Positions 8,359 through 16,987 of a stretch of 64,000 nt of DNA are shown one piece after another (positions within the stretch are counted from its first letter, which is position 1; the number at the start of each line of letters is the position of its first letter). The position numbers and the translations under genes were made by a program. Below the pieces are notes generated by a model. The model ran no database searches. It saw nothing but the letters and a program-made list of their open reading frames with translations, and had not been told where the DNA came from. The stretch is taken from contig NZ_LT629784.1 in assembly GCF_900105595.1 (NCBI RefSeq), forward strand, positions 4,063,501 through 4,127,500. Direction: 5' to 3'. This DNA is from Stappia sp. ES.058. GTDB lineage: Bacteria; Pseudomonadota; Alphaproteobacteria; Rhizobiales; Stappiaceae.

Positions 8359-9885
8359 TCAGGCAGCCTGACGGTCGAGGGCCGCGCCGCGGTAGCTCAG
8401 CGCCTCTGCGAGATGCAGACGCCCGACAGCTTCCTGCCCGTCGAGGTCCGCCAGCGTGCGCGCGACTTTCAGGACGCGGTGGTAACCGCGCGCGGACAGG
8501 CGCAGCGTTTCGGCCGCGCCCTGCAGGAGTTCCAGGCCCGCCCGGTCGGGTTTGGCGACCTCCTCGATCAGCCGCGGACCGGCCTGGGCGTTGGTGCGGG
8601 CGGGAGAGCCAAGCCTCAGGTAGCGTTCGCCCTGAATTTGACGCGCGGCGAGGACGCGGGCGGCCACGGCGGCGGAGCTTTCGGCGTTGTCCGGCCGGAT
8701 CAGGTCGACGGCGGACAGGGCGGGGACGTCAATCCGCAGGTCGAGGCGATCCAGAAGCGGGCCGGAGAGCCGCCCCTGATACTCGCTGGCGCAGCGCGCG
8801 CCGCGCTTGCACACATGCCCCGGCTCTCCCGCGTGACCGCAGCGGCAGGGGTTCATCGCCGCGATCAGTTGCACGCGAGACGGATAGGTCGTGCGGTGAT
8901 TGGCGCGCACGATCACGCTTTCGCCGCTTTCGAGCGGCTGGCGCAGGCCATCGAGCACCTGTGGCTGAAACTCCGGCAGTTCATCCAGGAAGAGAACGCC
9001 ATTGTGCGCGAGCGAGACTTCGCCGGGTCGGGCACGCAAACCGCCGCCGACAAGGGCGGCCATCGAGGCGGAATGATGCGGCGCCCGGTAGGGCCTGCGT
9101 TCGGACAGACGGCCGTCGGAGAGTTCTCCGGCGATGGAGGCGATCATCGACACCTCCAGCAGTTCCCGAGGTGACAGCGGTGGCAGGATGGAGGGCAGCC
9201 GGCTTGCCAGCATGGACTTGCCTGCGCCAGGCGGCCCGATCATCAAGAGGTTGTGTCCGCCCGCGGCAGAAATCTCCAGCGCGCGTTTCGCGGTCTCCTG
9301 ACCGCGCACCTCCGAAAGATCGGGCAGCGCGGCGGGGTCGGCCCTGAGCTTCGGGATCGGACGGGACAGCATCTGCGTTCCCTTGAAGTGATTGGCAAGC
9401 TGGATCAGCGAGGCGGGGGCGAGAATGTCCATTGCCTCGTCCGCCCAGGCGGCCTCCGGGCCGCAAGGCGCGGGGCAGATCAGGCCCTTGTCCGCCGTAT
9501 TGGCGGCGATGGCCGCCGGGAGGACGCCCGCAACGGCGGAAATCGTGCCGTCCAGCGCCAGTTCGCCGAGCACCATGTAGCCGTCGAGGTCTGCGGCGGG
9601 AACGGCTCCCATCGCCGCCATCAGCGCGAGCGCGATCGGCAGGTCGAAATGCGACCCTTCCTTGGGAAGATCGGCCGGCGCAAGATTGACGGTGACGCGC
9701 TTGGCCGGAAGCGCCAGGCCCGAGGCAAGCAGCGCCGAGCGTACCCGCTCGCGGCTTTCGCCCACCGCCTTGTCGGGAAGCCCGACAATGGTAAAGGCGA
9801 CCTGTCCGGGCCCGATCTGCACCTGGACGTCGACCGGCTTGGCCTCGATGCCCTGAAACGCCACCGTCGCGACGCGTGACACCAT
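8359..9885 (-). CDS. comM: YifB/ComM family Mg chelatase-like AAA+ ATPase
   Basis: This 508-residue protein belongs to the YifB/ComM family, hexameric AAA+ helicases that help branch migration during recombination of incoming DNA. The N-terminal ChlI-like domain covers roughly residues 20-150. The Walker A box is GPPGAGKSML near residue 215, the Walker B region is VLFLDELPEF, and a zinc-binding-like stretch NPCRCGHAG follows within the ATPase. The C-terminal Mg_chelatase_C region contains ARGYHRVLKVARTIADL-like sequence (here ARTLADLDG). Length and order fit complete family members. Confidence 0.93.
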   Translation of the reverse strand: MVSRVATVAFQGIEAKPVDVQVQIGPGQVAFTIVGLPDKAVGESRERVRSALLASGLALPAKRVTVNLAPADLPKEGSHFDLPIALALMAAMGAVPAADLDGYMVLGELALDGTISAVAGVLPAAIAANTADKGLICPAPCGPEAAWADEAMDILAPASLIQLANHFKGTQMLSRPIPKLRADPAALPDLSEVRGQETAKRALEISAAGGHNLLMIGPPGAGKSMLASRLPSILPPLSPRELLEVSMIASIAGELSDGRLSERRPYRAPHHSASMAALVGGGLRARPGEVSLAHNGVLFLDELPEFQPQVLDGLRQPLESGESVIVRANHRTTYPSRVQLIAAMNPCRCGHAGEPGHVCKRGARCASEYQGRLSGPLLDRLDLRIDVPALSAVDLIRPDNAESSAAVAARVLAARQIQGERYLRLGSPARTNAQAGPRLIEEVAKPDRAGLELLQGAAETLRLSARGYHRVLKVARTLADLDGQEAVGRLHLAEALSYRGAALDRQAA

Positions 9886-9995
9886 GTTCCACCCCTCCGC
9901 CCGCGCTTTGAAAATTGCAAATGAAAGAATTGCAACCTATCGCAACCAGGAAGGGTGCACAACCGCGCGCAGAACGCGGTTTCAGCCGTTATCGC

Positions 9996-10958
9996 TCAAG
10001 CGACGGTTGCGCATTTCGCCTCCACGTTGTCCCACAGGATGGCCGCGACGTCCGGTCCACCGAGTTTGGCGACCGCGCGGATGCCTGTCGGGGCCGTTAC
10101 ATTGATCTCCGTCAGGGAGCCGTCGATGACGTCGATCCCCACCAGGATCAGGCCTTTTTCGCGAAGCGACGGGCCTAGCCTTGCACAGATCTCGCGTTCG
10201 CGTTCAGTGAGGTCGGCCTCACGCGCCGCGCCGCCGCGCACCATGTTGGAGCGCAGGTCGCCCGCCTGCGGGACCCGGTTCACGGCGCCCGCGAACTGAC
10301 CGTTGACGAGCAGGATGCGCTTGTCTCCCTTGTCGACGTTGGGGAGAAACCGCTGAATCACCCAGGGTTCGCGGAATGTCGCTGCGAAGAAGTCGTAGAG
10401 CGAACCGTAGTTGAGATCGTCCTGCGTGATGCGGAACACAGCCGCACCGCCATGGCCGAACAGCGGCTTCATGACGATGTCCCGGTGTTCGGCACGAAAG
10501 GCATCGATTGCGTTGCGGTCGCGCGTGATCAGGGTTGGCGGCATCAGATCCGCGAATTCGGTGACGAAGAGCTTTTCCGGGGCGTTGCGCACCGAGGCCG
10601 GGTCGTTGACCACGAGGGTCTTGGGGTGAACCTTTTCCAGCATGTGGGTTGCCGCCACATAGGCCATGTCGAAAGGCGGGTCCTGACGCATCAGGATGAC
10701 ATCCACCTCAAGAAGGTCGGTGACTGCCTTTTCCCCCAACTCGAAGTGGCGGCCAGCCTCGTCGCGCACCCGCACCGGCTCGAGGGCCGCGGTGACGCGG
10801 TCGCCGGTCATTGCCAGCCTGTCCGGCGTATAGTGATAGAGCGTGTGACCGCGCGCCTGTGCCTCCAGCATCAGCGCGAAGGCGCTGTCGCCGGCGATGT
10901 TGATCGAGGAGATATGGTCCATCTGGACCGCGATCTTGAGCGGTGTCGTCGAGGGCAT
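9996..10958 (-). CDS. gshB: Glutathione synthetase
   Basis: GshB joins gamma-glutamylcysteine and glycine with ATP to make glutathione in the cytoplasm. From the ATG at 10958 the protein is 320 residues, close to the usual 315. An ATP-grasp fold is indicated by [26 protein letters not shown], the lysine and glycine loop [14 protein letters not shown], and the C-terminal metal/substrate region [20 protein letters not shown]. An upstream in-frame ATG at 11018 would add a 20-residue Pro/Ala tail, but GGAG lies before 10958. It follows yraN on the same strand, an arrangement common in Hyphomicrobiales. Confidence 0.95.
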   Translation of the reverse strand: MPSTTPLKIAVQMDHISSINIAGDSAFALMLEAQARGHTLYHYTPDRLAMTGDRVTAALEPVRVRDEAGRHFELGEKAVTDLLEVDVILMRQDPPFDMAYVAATHMLEKVHPKTLVVNDPASVRNAPEKLFVTEFADLMPPTLITRDRNAIDAFRAEHRDIVMKPLFGHGGAAVFRITQDDLNYGSLYDFFAATFREPWVIQRFLPNVDKGDKRILLVNGQFAGAVNRVPQAGDLRSNMVRGGAAREADLTEREREICARLGPSLREKGLILVGIDVIDGSLTEINVTAPTGIRAVAKLGGPDVAAILWDNVEAKCATVA

Positions 10959-11057
10959 GGGAGACTCCGGCGCCGGAAGCGGCAAAGGAAAGAGGGTTGC
11001 CGCAGCATATGCGGGCACGGGGGGGCTTTGTCCAGACGTGCGCGCCCGGACGAAGGG

Positions 11058-11444
11058 TTATCTCTCCACAGCGGTGAAGGCGTCGGCGATGTGGATCGGC
11101 CAGCGGCGCGGCACCACCAGCACCGCGTCGAACCGCAGGGTGGCCGCATCCGTGTCCTCGCGCCCGGCCTGCCAGACGCGTGCGGCGGCAGCGATCCGCC
11201 GTTGCCCCTGTGCGGTGATGGCCGCCAGAGCCGCCTCGCGGGTGGCGCGGGCCTTGACCTCGACGAAGGCGATGGTGTCGCCCTTGCGGGCAATGATGTC
11301 GATCTCGCCGTTGCCCGCCTTGTAGCGGCGCGCCAGGAGCTTCCAGCCCTTCAGGCGCAGCGCGACGGCGGCCAGCGTTTCGGCGCGCAGACCCCACCGA
11401 TAGGCGGAGCGGCGCTTGGCGTTGCGGGGCGGCGCGCCGGTCAT
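11058..11444 (-). CDS. YraN family (UPF0102) nuclease-like protein
   Basis: This 128-residue protein is a UPF0102/YraN family member. The family has a PD-(D/E)XK nuclease fold similar to Holliday-junction resolvases, but no firm physiological role. Visible motifs are GLRAETLAAVAL at the N-terminus, GNGEIDIIARKGDTIAFVEVKAR in the core (GEID, then FVEVK, which supply the acidic and lysine catalytic residues), and a final helix. It lies 15 bases downstream of the 57-residue membrane protein gene and upstream of gshB, probably in one transcript with rsmI. Confidence 0.9.
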   Translation of the reverse strand: MTGAPPRNAKRRSAYRWGLRAETLAAVALRLKGWKLLARRYKAGNGEIDIIARKGDTIAFVEVKARATREAALAAITAQGQRRIAAAARVWQAGREDTDAATLRFDAVLVVPRRWPIHIADAFTAVER

Positions 11445-11459
11445 TGCGCCCGGCTCCGC

Positions 11460-11633
11460 CTAGAGGCTCGGCTGGAAGGTTGCAGCGAGAATGACGGCGA
11501 AGACCGTCACCAGAAAGCCGCCGACGGCCAGTTTCCAGGCATCCTTACGCCGTTTCAGGCCGGGCCAGCCGAGCGGCTTGATCACCTGGATCGTTGCCAC
11601 CAGCGCAAAAAACACCATGATGATCTTGGTCAT
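11460..11633 (-). CDS. Small two-helix membrane protein of unknown function
   Basis: A 57-residue frame runs from an ATG at 11633 to a TAG at 11460-11462. It is preceded by a strong GGGGGGA ribosome-binding sequence. The translation starts MTKIIMVFFALVATIQVI, then has a short basic loop (KRRKDAWK), then a second hydrophobic segment ending in ATFQPSL. Two membrane helices with a positively charged loop are likely. It fits tightly between rsmI (22 bases upstream) and yraN (15 bases downstream) on the same strand, which supports a real gene. I do not recognise a family and infer no function. Confidence 0.7.
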   Translation of the reverse strand: MTKIIMVFFALVATIQVIKPLGWPGLKRRKDAWKLAVGGFLVTVFAVILAATFQPSL

Positions 11634-11655
11634 TCGTCCCCCCGGCGCATGGCCG

Positions 11656-12606
11656 TCATTGCGCCTTCAGTTCCATTGCGCGTTTGTAGAGCGTCTTACG
11701 GTCGACGCCGGTCATCTGCGCGACGTGTTTCGCCGCCGCCGCCGCCTTCATGTCGTTGAGCGCTTCCGTGAGCAGCGCGTCCGCGTCTTCCGGGTCCGCT
11801 TCGGTCATCACGCCCGGAGGCGCGATGCAGACAACGATCTCGCCCTTGACCGTGGCGTCCGCGTAGCGTTCGGCAAGCTCGGCGAGTGTCCCGCGTTCGA
11901 AGGTTTCAAAGCGTTTCGTGAGCTCCCGCGCGACGACCGCTTCGCGGTCCGCCCCCAGAACGTCGGCCATGTCGGCAAGGGACGATGCAAGACGTCGCGG
12001 GCTTTCGAAGATCACAAGCGTTGCCGGCAGACGGGCCAGTTCGCCGAGCCGGGTGCGGCGCTGGCCGCCCTTGTGCGGTAGAAAACCGGAAAAGCAGATC
12101 GTATCGGACGGCAATCCGGCGCCGACCAGAGCGGCAAGGGGCGCGCTCGCGCCGGGGATCGGGACGACGCGATGCCCCGCTTCGACCACGTCGCGCACCA
12201 GTCGGTAGCCCGGATCGGAAATCAACGGCGTGCCGGCATCGGAGACAAGCGCCACGCTGCCGCCGTTTTCCAGCGTCGCAAGCAGGCGCGGACGCACGCG
12301 CGCCGCGTTGTGCTCGTGATAGGCGGTCAGCGCCGTGCGCAGGCCGAACCGCTGCATCAAGGTGGCGGTGACGCGGGTGTCCTCGCAGGCGATGAGGTCG
12401 CAGGCGGCGAGGGTCTCCAGCGCGCGCACGGTGATGTCGCCGAGGTTCCCGATCGGGGTCGAGACGATATAAAGCGCGGACTGGGGCTTTGCAGCCTGGA
12501 ATGCCTGCCGGCCGATGTGAAAACCGCCCTCGCCGCGTGGTGCTTCGGCAAGCTGCGGTTCGGCGTCGCCATCCGTTGGCGGGCTGGGTGCGTTGGAAGA
12601 AGTCAT
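11656..12606 (-). CDS. rsmI: 16S rRNA (cytidine1402-2'-O)-methyltransferase
   Basis: RsmI methylates the 2'-hydroxyl of C1402 in the decoding centre of 16S rRNA using S-adenosylmethionine. Typical tetrapyrrole-methylase-fold motifs are STPIGNLGDITVRALE at the N-terminus, ACEDTRVT, ALVSDAGTPLISDPGYRLV and VPIPGASAPLAAL. The C-terminus has a small helical region with TGVDRKTLYKRAMELK. The ATG at 12606 gives 316 residues. A longer in-frame start at 12843 would run through the divergent lipoprotein gene and encodes no family sequence, so I reject it. Confidence 0.93.
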   Translation of the reverse strand: MTSSNAPSPPTDGDAEPQLAEAPRGEGGFHIGRQAFQAAKPQSALYIVSTPIGNLGDITVRALETLAACDLIACEDTRVTATLMQRFGLRTALTAYHEHNAARVRPRLLATLENGGSVALVSDAGTPLISDPGYRLVRDVVEAGHRVVPIPGASAPLAALVGAGLPSDTICFSGFLPHKGGQRRTRLGELARLPATLVIFESPRRLASSLADMADVLGADREAVVARELTKRFETFERGTLAELAERYADATVKGEIVVCIAPPGVMTEADPEDADALLTEALNDMKAAAAAKHVAQMTGVDRKTLYKRAMELKAQ

Positions 12607-12751
12607 GGTCGGATCGTTTTGACAGGAAACACCGGACACGCCAAGCTTGGCTTGAGAATTTGCAGCCGCGGGGACAGGCTGGTAAGCATCTTTTCCCGTA
12701 TGGCCGGTGCCTGCGGGACTGGTACTGCGGATATCGGGGAGATCTGGCGCA
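12607..12751. promoter_or_regulatory. Divergent promoter region of rsmI and the LppC-like gene
   Basis: These 145 bases separate two divergent start codons and must hold the promoters for both genes. I cannot pick out convincing -35/-10 pairs. A GGGGAG at 12736-12741 is the likely ribosome-binding site of the plus-strand gene. Confidence 0.4.
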
Positions 12752-13963
12752 GTGTTTCGTATCATTCGCGACGTCGAACACGGGGTGCGCAAGGCAGCGC
12801 TTGGTGCGGCGCTGGCCGCGGGAACCCTGCTGGCAAGCTGCACGGGATCGGGGCTTGGCGACTATCCGGGCTATCCGTCGACGCCCGGCGGACAGCCGGC
12901 AACGAGCGGTCAGACCGTCGGCACGGGCTCCGTGCGCGTCGGCATGTTGCTGCCGGTCAGCGGCGGCGGCAGTGCGACGTCAATCGCCACGGTGTTCCGC
13001 AATACCGCCGAACTCGCGCTTCAGGACTTTCAGGGCGCCGACATTCAGATCCTGATCAAGGACACAGGCGGAACGGCCCAGGGCGGACGCCAGGCTGCGC
13101 AGGCGGCCATCCAGGAAGGGGCCGAATTGATCATTGGTCCGGTCTTCGCTCCGGCAGTGGGTGGTGCGGCGTCCGTGGCACGTTCGTCGGGTGTTCCGGT
13201 CGTCGCCTTTTCAAGTGACGAATCCGTCGCTTCGCGCGGCGTCTACCTGCTGAGTTTCCTGCCGCGCAGCGACGTCACCCGCATCGTTTCCTATGCCGCA
13301 CGCCAGGGAAAGCGCTCCTTCGCGGCCCTGTTGCCGGACGATACCTATGGCGCGGTGGTGGAAGCCGCATTCCGTCAGGAAGTGGGCCGTGCTGGCGCGC
13401 GCATCGTTTCCATCGAGCGCTACAAGGTGCAAGGCAACGACACGTCGGACATTGCGGCGAAGGCCGCGCGCATTGCCGCCAACGCCAGCCAGATTGATGC
13501 CGTTTTCGTTCCCGCAGGCAATGTCGCGCCATTCGTCGCGCAGGCGCTGTCGTCTGGCGGCGTCAACCTCGCATCGACCAAGATCCTCGGCAGCGGACAG
13601 TGGGACACGCAGCAGGTGCTCAACGCCGCGCCGCTGACGGGCGCCTGGTATCCCGGGCCTGACGGGACCGGTTTCCAGGCCTTCGCCGAGCGCTACCAGA
13701 GCGCCTACGGCAGCCGCCCGCCGCGCAATGCCTCGCTTGCCTATGACGCGACGATCCTGGCGGCCGGCCTTGTCCGCTCCGCCGGTGCGGCGCGTTTCTC
13801 CGAGCGGGTGCTGACCAACCGCGACGGTTTCCTCGGCATCGACGGCGTGTTCCGCTTCGATCGGCAGGGCACCAACGAACGCGGTTTGGCAATCTATGAG
13901 GTCACCGGTTCCGGCTCGCGCATCATCGCGCCCGCGCCCCGGTCCTTCGGCGCTGGCGGGTGA
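12752..13963 (+). CDS. Penicillin-binding protein activator-like lipoprotein (LppC/YraM family)
   Basis: From the GTG at 12752 this is a 403-residue lipoprotein with a signal peptide ending in the lipobox LLASC (Cys about residue 30), then a Gly/Pro/Ser/Thr-rich linker, then a periplasmic-binding fold of the leucine-binding type (VGMLLPVSGGG, DTGGTAQGGRQAA, ELIIGPVFAPAV). This matches the alphaproteobacterial relatives of LpoA/LppC, annotated as penicillin-binding protein activators. In E. coli LpoA stimulates PBP1A from the outer membrane; for this protein the role is inferred only. An upstream GTG at 12707 is possible but has a poorer ribosome-binding context. It is divergent from rsmI, the usual neighbour of this gene. 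Confidence 0.85.
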   Translation: MFRIIRDVEHGVRKAALGAALAAGTLLASCTGSGLGDYPGYPSTPGGQPATSGQTVGTGSVRVGMLLPVSGGGSATSIATVFRNTAELALQDFQGADIQILIKDTGGTAQGGRQAAQAAIQEGAELIIGPVFAPAVGGAASVARSSGVPVVAFSSDESVASRGVYLLSFLPRSDVTRIVSYAARQGKRSFAALLPDDTYGAVVEAAFRQEVGRAGARIVSIERYKVQGNDTSDIAAKAARIAANASQIDAVFVPAGNVAPFVAQALSSGGVNLASTKILGSGQWDTQQVLNAAPLTGAWYPGPDGTGFQAFAERYQSAYGSRPPRNASLAYDATILAAGLVRSAGAARFSERVLTNRDGFLGIDGVFRFDRQGTNERGLAIYEVTGSGSRIIAPAPRSFGAGG

Positions 13964-14036
13964 GGCACGCCGAAGCGCGGGCTTCGTATTCCGACCGCGG
14001 CATGTCGCCGCCGACATCGATCCCGGAGATCCCAAG

Positions 14037-15284
14037 GTGAGCCTTGCAGACAGCCGTATCCTTCTGATCGTCGGCGGCGGGATCGCCGCTTACAAGAGTC
14101 TCGATTTCATTCGGCGTCTGCGCGAACGGGGCGCCCGGGTGCGGGCCGTGATGACCGAGGGCGCGCGCCAGTTCATCACGCCCATGTCGGTCGGGGCCCT
14201 GACCGGCGACAAGGTGTTTTGCGATCTCTTCGACCGTGAGGACGAACATGACGTCGGCCACATCCGCCTGTCGCGCGAGGCCGATCTTGTGATCGTCGCG
14301 CCGGCGACGGCCGACCTGATGGCCAAGATGGCGACAGGGTTTGCGGGAGATCTGGCGACGGCGGTGCTCCTGGCCTGCGACAAGCCGGTGCTTCTCGCGC
14401 CGGCCATGAACCCGGCGATGTGGGCGCATCCCGCCACCCGGCGCAACCGCGAGACCCTGGCAGCCGACGGCATCCGCTTCGTCGGCCCGGGGGTCGGGGA
14501 GATGGCCGAAAGCGGCGAAGCCGGCGTCGGACGCATGGCCGAGCCGCTCGACATCGTGGCGGCGGCGGAGCGTGTGCTGCGCGGGGACGCGGATGTCTCG
14601 CCGGCGGACGGGCCGCTCGCGGGTCGCCATGTTCTGATCACCGCCGGGCCGACCCATGAGCCGATCGATCCCGTGCGCTACATCGCCAATCGCTCGTCGG
14701 GCAAGCAGGGATATGCCATTGCCGCTGAAATGGCGCGCGCGGGTGCGCGCGTTACGCTGGTGAGCGGACCTGTCACGCTTGCGGATCCGGCAGGCGTGAC
14801 CGTGGTGCACGTGGAGACCGCCCGCGAAATGCTGGCGGCGGTCGATGCCGCGCTGCCCGCCGATATCGGCGTAATGGCGGCGGCGGTCGCCGACTGGCGC
14901 GCGGCGACGGCCCAAGCCGGCAAGATCAAGAAGAATGGAAGCGGTGAGGTTCCACCGCTCGTGCTTGCAGAAAACCCGGATATTCTGGCAAGCGTCGGTC
15001 ATCATCAGACCCTGCGCCCGCGCCTTGTTGTGGGCTTTGCCGCCGAAACCAATGACGTCGTTGAAAACGCCTGCGCCAAGCTGGCCCGCAAGGGGGCGGA
15101 TCTGATCGTCGCCAATGACGTTTCTCCCGAGCATGGCGTGATGGGCGGGGACGCCAACACCGTCTATCTGGTCTCGCGGGACGGTGTGACGGACTGGCCG
15201 ACGCTTCCCAAGGAGGAGGTCGCGCGGCGTCTCGTCGCCGACGTCGCACGGAGGCTTGGTTCCCTGTCGGGAGGAACGACATGA
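14037..15284 (+). CDS. coaBC: Bifunctional phosphopantothenoylcysteine decarboxylase/phosphopantothenate-cysteine ligase
   Basis: CoaBC carries out two steps of coenzyme A synthesis: it couples cysteine to 4'-phosphopantothenate (CoaB) and decarboxylates the product with FMN (CoaC). The N-terminal flavoprotein domain shows [17 protein letters not shown], the [18 protein letters not shown] region and the PAMNPAMW loop. The CoaB half shows [27 protein letters not shown] and AAVADWR. The GTG at 14037 with GGAG eight bases upstream gives 415 residues; an open frame further upstream overlaps the preceding gene. It overlaps dut by four bases. Confidence 0.94.
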   Translation: MSLADSRILLIVGGGIAAYKSLDFIRRLRERGARVRAVMTEGARQFITPMSVGALTGDKVFCDLFDREDEHDVGHIRLSREADLVIVAPATADLMAKMATGFAGDLATAVLLACDKPVLLAPAMNPAMWAHPATRRNRETLAADGIRFVGPGVGEMAESGEAGVGRMAEPLDIVAAAERVLRGDADVSPADGPLAGRHVLITAGPTHEPIDPVRYIANRSSGKQGYAIAAEMARAGARVTLVSGPVTLADPAGVTVVHVETAREMLAAVDAALPADIGVMAAAVADWRAATAQAGKIKKNGSGEVPPLVLAENPDILASVGHHQTLRPRLVVGFAAETNDVVENACAKLARKGADLIVANDVSPEHGVMGGDANTVYLVSRDGVTDWPTLPKEEVARRLVADVARRLGSLSGGTT

Positions 15285-15730
15285 CGCTGTCTCTCCGGCT
15301 GCGCCGCTTGCCGCACGGGCAGGGCCTGCCCCTTCCCGCATATCAGAGCGCAGCGGCAGCCGGCATGGATCTTCTGGCCGCAAATCACGAACCGATTGTG
15401 CTGCAGCCGGGTGCCCGCGCGCTTGTCCCGACGGGCATCGCCATTGCGTTGCCGGAGGGAACGGAGGCTCAGGTGCGCCCGCGCTCGGGACTTGCCGCCC
15501 GCAACGGTGTGACCGTTCTTAATACTCCCGGTACGATCGACGCCGATTATCGCGGCGAGATCAAGGTGATTCTTATCAACCTCGGTGACGAGTCCTTTGC
15601 GATCGAGCGCGGCAGCCGCATCGCCCAGATGGTGGTGGCGCCCGTCGCACGTGCCGAGCTTGTCGAGGTCGCCGATCTCGATCAAACGGCCCGTGGCGCA
15701 GGCGGGTTCGGCTCGACAGGTCCGCGCTAG
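15281..15730 (+). CDS. dut: Deoxyuridine 5'-triphosphate nucleotidohydrolase (dUTPase)
   Basis: This 149-residue trimeric enzyme hydrolyses dUTP to dUMP and pyrophosphate, which keeps uracil out of DNA and supplies dTMP synthesis. All five family motifs are present: AGMDLLA, RPRSGLA, the uridine-binding [19 protein letters not shown] and the C-terminal GGFGSTG arm. Its ATGA overlap with coaBC indicates coupling; coaBC-dut is a frequent bacterial pair. Confidence 0.96.
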   Translation: MTLSLRLRRLPHGQGLPLPAYQSAAAAGMDLLAANHEPIVLQPGARALVPTGIAIALPEGTEAQVRPRSGLAARNGVTVLNTPGTIDADYRGEIKVILINLGDESFAIERGSRIAQMVVAPVARAELVEVADLDQTARGAGGFGSTGPR

Positions 15731-15929
15731 CGCGGCACGGGATTCGGCGGTGCCCGCGCGGCGGTCGGGCAAATCATTGCCTTGCATGCCGGCCATATCG
15801 AAATCACGTTCGGTGAAGAGGCTTTTCGGGAGAACCGCATTCCTCGCCTCGCCCCGGACGAATGCCTAAGTTCGTCGACACAAACGAAGCGTCGCGCCGC
15901 TTGCGCAGCGAGAGATCTGGGAGCCTGAC

Positions 15930-16892
15930 ATGAGCGATCGCACCCCCGGCCGTGGCCGGATCTATGCCTCGATCACCGAAACCATCGGCGACACGCCGCT
16001 CGTGCGGCTGGACCGGCTGGCGGAGGATGCCGGCGTGAAGGCCGAAATCCTGGCGAAGCTCGAGTTCTTTAACCCGATTTCGAGCGTCAAGGACCGCATC
16101 GGCGTTGCCATGATCGAGGCGCTGGAAGCGCGCGGCACCATTGCGCCGGGCAAGACGACACTGGTCGAGCCCACCTCGGGCAACACCGGCATCGCGCTTG
16201 CCTTCGTCGCCGCCGCCAAGGGCTATCGCCTCATTCTGGTGATGCCGGAGACAATGTCCATCGAACGGCGCAAGATGCTCAAGCTTCTTGGCGCCGAGCT
16301 GGAATTGACCGAAGGACCGAAGGGCATGAAGGGCGCGATCGCGCGCGCCGAGGAGCTTGTGTCGGAGATCGACGGCGCGGTGATGCCGCAGCAGTTCGAC
16401 AATCCGGCCAATCCGGAAATCCACCGTAAGACGACCGCAGAGGAGATCTGGAACGACACGGGCGGCAAGATCGATGCCTTTGTTTCCGGCATCGGCACCG
16501 GGGGAACGATCACCGGCGTGAGCGAGGTGCTGAAGGCCCGCAAGCCCGACATTCATGTCGTTGCGGTAGAGCCGACCGACAGCCCGATTCTGTCCGGCGG
16601 CGACCCCGGTCCGCACAAGATCCAGGGCATCGGAGCCGGGTTCGTTCCGAGCGTCCTGAACACAGAAGTTTATGACGAGGTGGTCCAGGTCAGCAACGAC
16701 GAAGCCTTCGAGATGGCGCGCAAGGCCGCGCTGATCGAAGGTCTGCCGGTCGGGATTTCATCCGGCGCGGCCATTGCAGCCGCCCTCAAGGTGGGCGCGC
16801 GCGGCGAAATGGCCGGAAAACGCATCGTCGTGATCATCCCCTCCTTCGCAGAGCGTTATCTGTCGACGGCGCTGTTCGACGGGCTTGAGTGA
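15930..16892 (+). CDS. cysK: Cysteine synthase A (O-acetylserine sulfhydrylase)
   Basis: CysK makes cysteine from O-acetylserine and sulfide with pyridoxal phosphate. The 320-residue protein shows the PLP lysine in [11 protein letters not shown], the substrate loop [12 protein letters not shown] and the phosphate-binding [17 protein letters not shown] favours CysK over CysM. A GGGAG ribosome-binding site precedes the ATG. About 200 bases of non-coding sequence separate it from dut, so it probably has its own promoter, and a clear terminator follows. Confidence 0.95.
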   Translation: MSDRTPGRGRIYASITETIGDTPLVRLDRLAEDAGVKAEILAKLEFFNPISSVKDRIGVAMIEALEARGTIAPGKTTLVEPTSGNTGIALAFVAAAKGYRLILVMPETMSIERRKMLKLLGAELELTEGPKGMKGAIARAEELVSEIDGAVMPQQFDNPANPEIHRKTTAEEIWNDTGGKIDAFVSGIGTGGTITGVSEVLKARKPDIHVVAVEPTDSPILSGGDPGPHKIQGIGAGFVPSVLNTEVYDEVVQVSNDEAFEMARKAALIEGLPVGISSGAAIAAALKVGARGEMAGKRIVVIIPSFAERYLSTALFDGLE

Positions 16893-16938
16893 GGGATCGA
16901 TACGACTGCCACGGCTTTCGAATTCGGTTGAGACTTGG

Positions 16939-16968
16939 AACGGCGGGATCGCGGATCCCGCCGTTTTT
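16939..16968. terminator. Intrinsic terminator between cysK and the convergent gene
   Basis: A 12-base perfect stem (AACGGCGGGATC pairing with GATCCCGCCGTT) with a GCG loop is followed by a T run. It starts 46 bases after cysK and lies 20 bases from the 3' end of the convergent gene, so it may act in both directions. Confidence 0.9.
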
Positions 16969-16987
16969 GCGCCGGTGCCTTGCTGTC

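Noticed and set aside
12606..12843. Longer rsmI reading frame starting at 12843
   Set aside because: The extra 79 residues have no family similarity and would overlap the divergent lipoprotein gene through its signal peptide.
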